Shown here: piece after piece, positions 5,712 through 6,983 of the stretch
How positions within the stretch are numbered: the stretch's first letter is position 1
Layout of the letters: each line of letters begins with the position of its first letter
NCBI GenBank assembly: GCA_000715855.1
Contig: KL571353.1
Location: forward strand, 1,434-8,416
Direction: 5' to 3'
Origin: Actinoplanes liguriensis
Lineage (GTDB): Bacteria; Actinomycetota; Actinomycetes; Mycobacteriales; Micromonosporaceae
DNA: 6,983 nt
Program-made: the position numbers and the translations under genes
The notes under the pieces: model-generated
What the model was told of the DNA's origin: nothing
The model's database searches: none
Seen by the model: only the letters and a program-made list of their open reading frames with translations

Positions 5712-6983
5712 GCGGGGTTCCGAGCAGCATGACGTACCGACTGATCGCCGGCGCCACCGCGCTCCTGACCTCGGCCGTGCTGGCGGTGACCGCGCCCGTC
5801 GCCGCCCAGGCCGCCCCGGCCGCGGCGACCCCGTGCGGCTCCTCGGCCATGGTCAAGGAGACCCTGCCGAACGGCACGACCTGGCAGTTGTGCTGGCGCA
5901 TCAACGACAAGGCCGGGCTGGTCCTGGACCACGTCTTCGTCGCCACCAAGCGCTACCCCGCGCCGGTGCAGGTCCTCGACTCGATCCGGCTCGCCCAGCT
6001 CAACGTGCCGTACGACAACGGCGACACCGAGTACAACGACCTGACCGCGATCGGCATGGGCGGGTACGGCCTGGAGACCCTCACCGGCGACGACTGCAAG
6101 GGCGGCTCGATCCGGCTCGGCTCGGACGGCAGCGGTGAGCCCGAGCAGCGCAAGGTGCTCTGCGTCAGCGCCGAGCCGCGGGGGCTGGCCTACCACCTGC
6201 GCGAGCAGGAGTGGGACGAGGGCACCGACCAGCCGAAGGACACGATCTACTCGACGCAGGGCCACGACCTGGTGCTGCGGACGATCAGCCAACTCGGCTG
6301 GTACGAGTACGTCACCGAGTACCGCCTGCACGACGACGGGCAGATCTCGGCCCGGCTCGGTGCGACCGGCGACCTGGCGCCCAGCGAGTACTCCGTGGCG
6401 AGCAACGGCTGGCCGATCGGCAAGGGCGCCAAGGACTATTCGACGATGCACTACCACAACGCGTTCTGGCGGGTCGACTTCAACATCGCCGGCAAGGGCG
6501 GCGAGAAGGTCGAGCAGTACGACACCACGACGGACGGGCGCGGCACCATGGCCGCCAAGCTGAAGACCACGCACACGGCGATCGCCAAGGAGGGCACCTT
6601 CACGAAGGTGAACCAGCGGTGGTGGCGACTGGTCAGCCCGACCAGCAAGAACGTGGACGGGCACGCCCGGTCGTACGAGATCGTGACCACCGGCGGCGAC
6701 CGGTACGAGGGGCACCCGGAGACCAAGCCGGACATCACCTTCAGCCAGAAGAACGCGTGCGAGAAGTGGGCCAGCGACAATGCCTCCGACCCGGAGTGCC
6801 CGCTGAACATCCAGACCGTCGTGGACTTCGTCAAGAACAAGGAGAAGCTGACCGACCCGGTGGCCTGGGTCCGGGTCGGTTTCCACCACGTGCCGCGCGA
6901 CGAGGACCAGAGCCCGATGCCGATGCACTGGCAGGGCTTCGAGCTGGTCCCGCGGGACTTCACCGAGATGAACCCGCTGACGC
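5708..6983 (+). CDS. Secreted copper amine oxidase catalytic-domain protein (3' end outside window)
   Basis: Copper amine oxidases oxidise primary amines to aldehydes, ammonia and peroxide, using copper and a tyrosine-derived quinone (TPQ). Numbered from the ATG at 5729: a Sec-type signal peptide (hydrophobic 5-24, AQA-AP near 27), then YND with the presumed catalytic base Asp104, WYEY with the presumed TPQ precursor Tyr192, and MHYH with copper ligands His241 and His243. A final GFHHVPRDED supplies the third ligand, probably His387. Asp-Tyr (88) and Tyr-His (49) spacings agree with the Arthrobacter globiformis enzyme (298, 382, 431). The usual Asn before the Tyr is Trp191. Only the D4 catalytic domain is present; D2/D3-like sequence is in the overlapping upstream gene. 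The GTG at 5708 overlaps the previous stop (GTGA) and suits translational coupling; ATG 5729 gives a cleaner signal peptide and neither has a strong ribosome site. The frame is open at the edge, but the sequence has already passed the third His, so few residues should be missing. Confidence 0.8.
   Translation, partial: MSGVPSSMTYRLIAGATALLTSAVLAVTAPVAAQAAPAAATPCGSSAMVKETLPNGTTWQLCWRINDKAGLVLDHVFVATKRYPAPVQVLDSIRLAQLNVPYDNGDTEYNDLTAIGMGGYGLETLTGDDCKGGSIRLGSDGSGEPEQRKVLCVSAEPRGLAYHLREQEWDEGTDQPKDTIYSTQGHDLVLRTISQLGWYEYVTEYRLHDDGQISARLGATGDLAPSEYSVASNGWPIGKGAKDYSTMHYHNAFWRVDFNIAGKGGEKVEQYDTTTDGRGTMAAKLKTTHTAIAKEGTFTKVNQRWWRLVSPTSKNVDGHARSYEIVTTGGDRYEGHPETKPDITFSQKNACEKWASDNASDPECPLNIQTVVDFVKNKEKLTDPVAWVRVGFHHVPRDEDQSPMPMHWQGFELVPRDFTEMNPLT

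Noticed and set aside
5561..6928. 455-residue minus-strand open frame opposite the amine oxidase
   Set aside because: It is rich in Val/Arg/Gly/Leu with no recognisable family and lies antisense to a strongly identified gene; long antisense frames are usual in GC-rich DNA.

Overview
The window is GC-rich throughout. Codons end mostly in G or C, strong AGGAGG-type ribosome sites are present, and genes overlap at ATGA and GTGA junctions. With a type VII (ESX)-type protein family and secreted copper-oxidase-type proteins, this points to a filamentous actinomycete. Micromonosporaceae or a relative is a guess from style only. No rRNA, tRNA, transposase, phage gene or CRISPR array was seen.

Left part (1-3418, + strand): a probable three-gene operon. 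A large protein cut by the left edge has a WxG-type helical N-terminus and a body resembling the DUF6571 family. It overlaps by ATGA with a gene for a predicted lipoprotein with an NTF2-like look. After 19 bases and a perfect ribosome site comes a 117-residue protein resembling EspC/WXG100-type ESX proteins. Together these look like a type VII secretion-associated cassette. The end of the first gene and most of the lipoprotein gene use more A/T-ending codons than their neighbours.

Middle (3419-4430, - strand): a convergent gene for a DipZ-C-terminal-like thioredoxin-fold protein joined to a carbohydrate-binding-like domain. Its active site is CVNW instead of CxxC, and that cysteine is the only one in the protein. 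Just beyond its stop codon lie decayed 29-bp tandem copies of its own last codons (FTFG-stop).

Gap (4431-5070): about 640 bp with no convincing intact gene. Part of the minus strand looks like an out-of-frame coding relic. The right end holds a small cluster of palindromes and AT-rich sequence that probably controls the next genes.

Right part (5071-6983, + strand): two genes joined by a GTGA overlap. They look like one copper amine oxidase split in two: N-terminal D2/D3-type domains, then a secreted catalytic D4-type domain. Spacing of the catalytic Asp, the quinone-precursor Tyr and the HxH copper ligands matches characterised enzymes, but the Asn before the Tyr is Trp. The first of the pair seems to have lost the core of its signal peptide through a frame-changing deletion, so export of that subunit is in doubt. 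The catalytic gene runs off the right edge, probably only a few residues short of its end.
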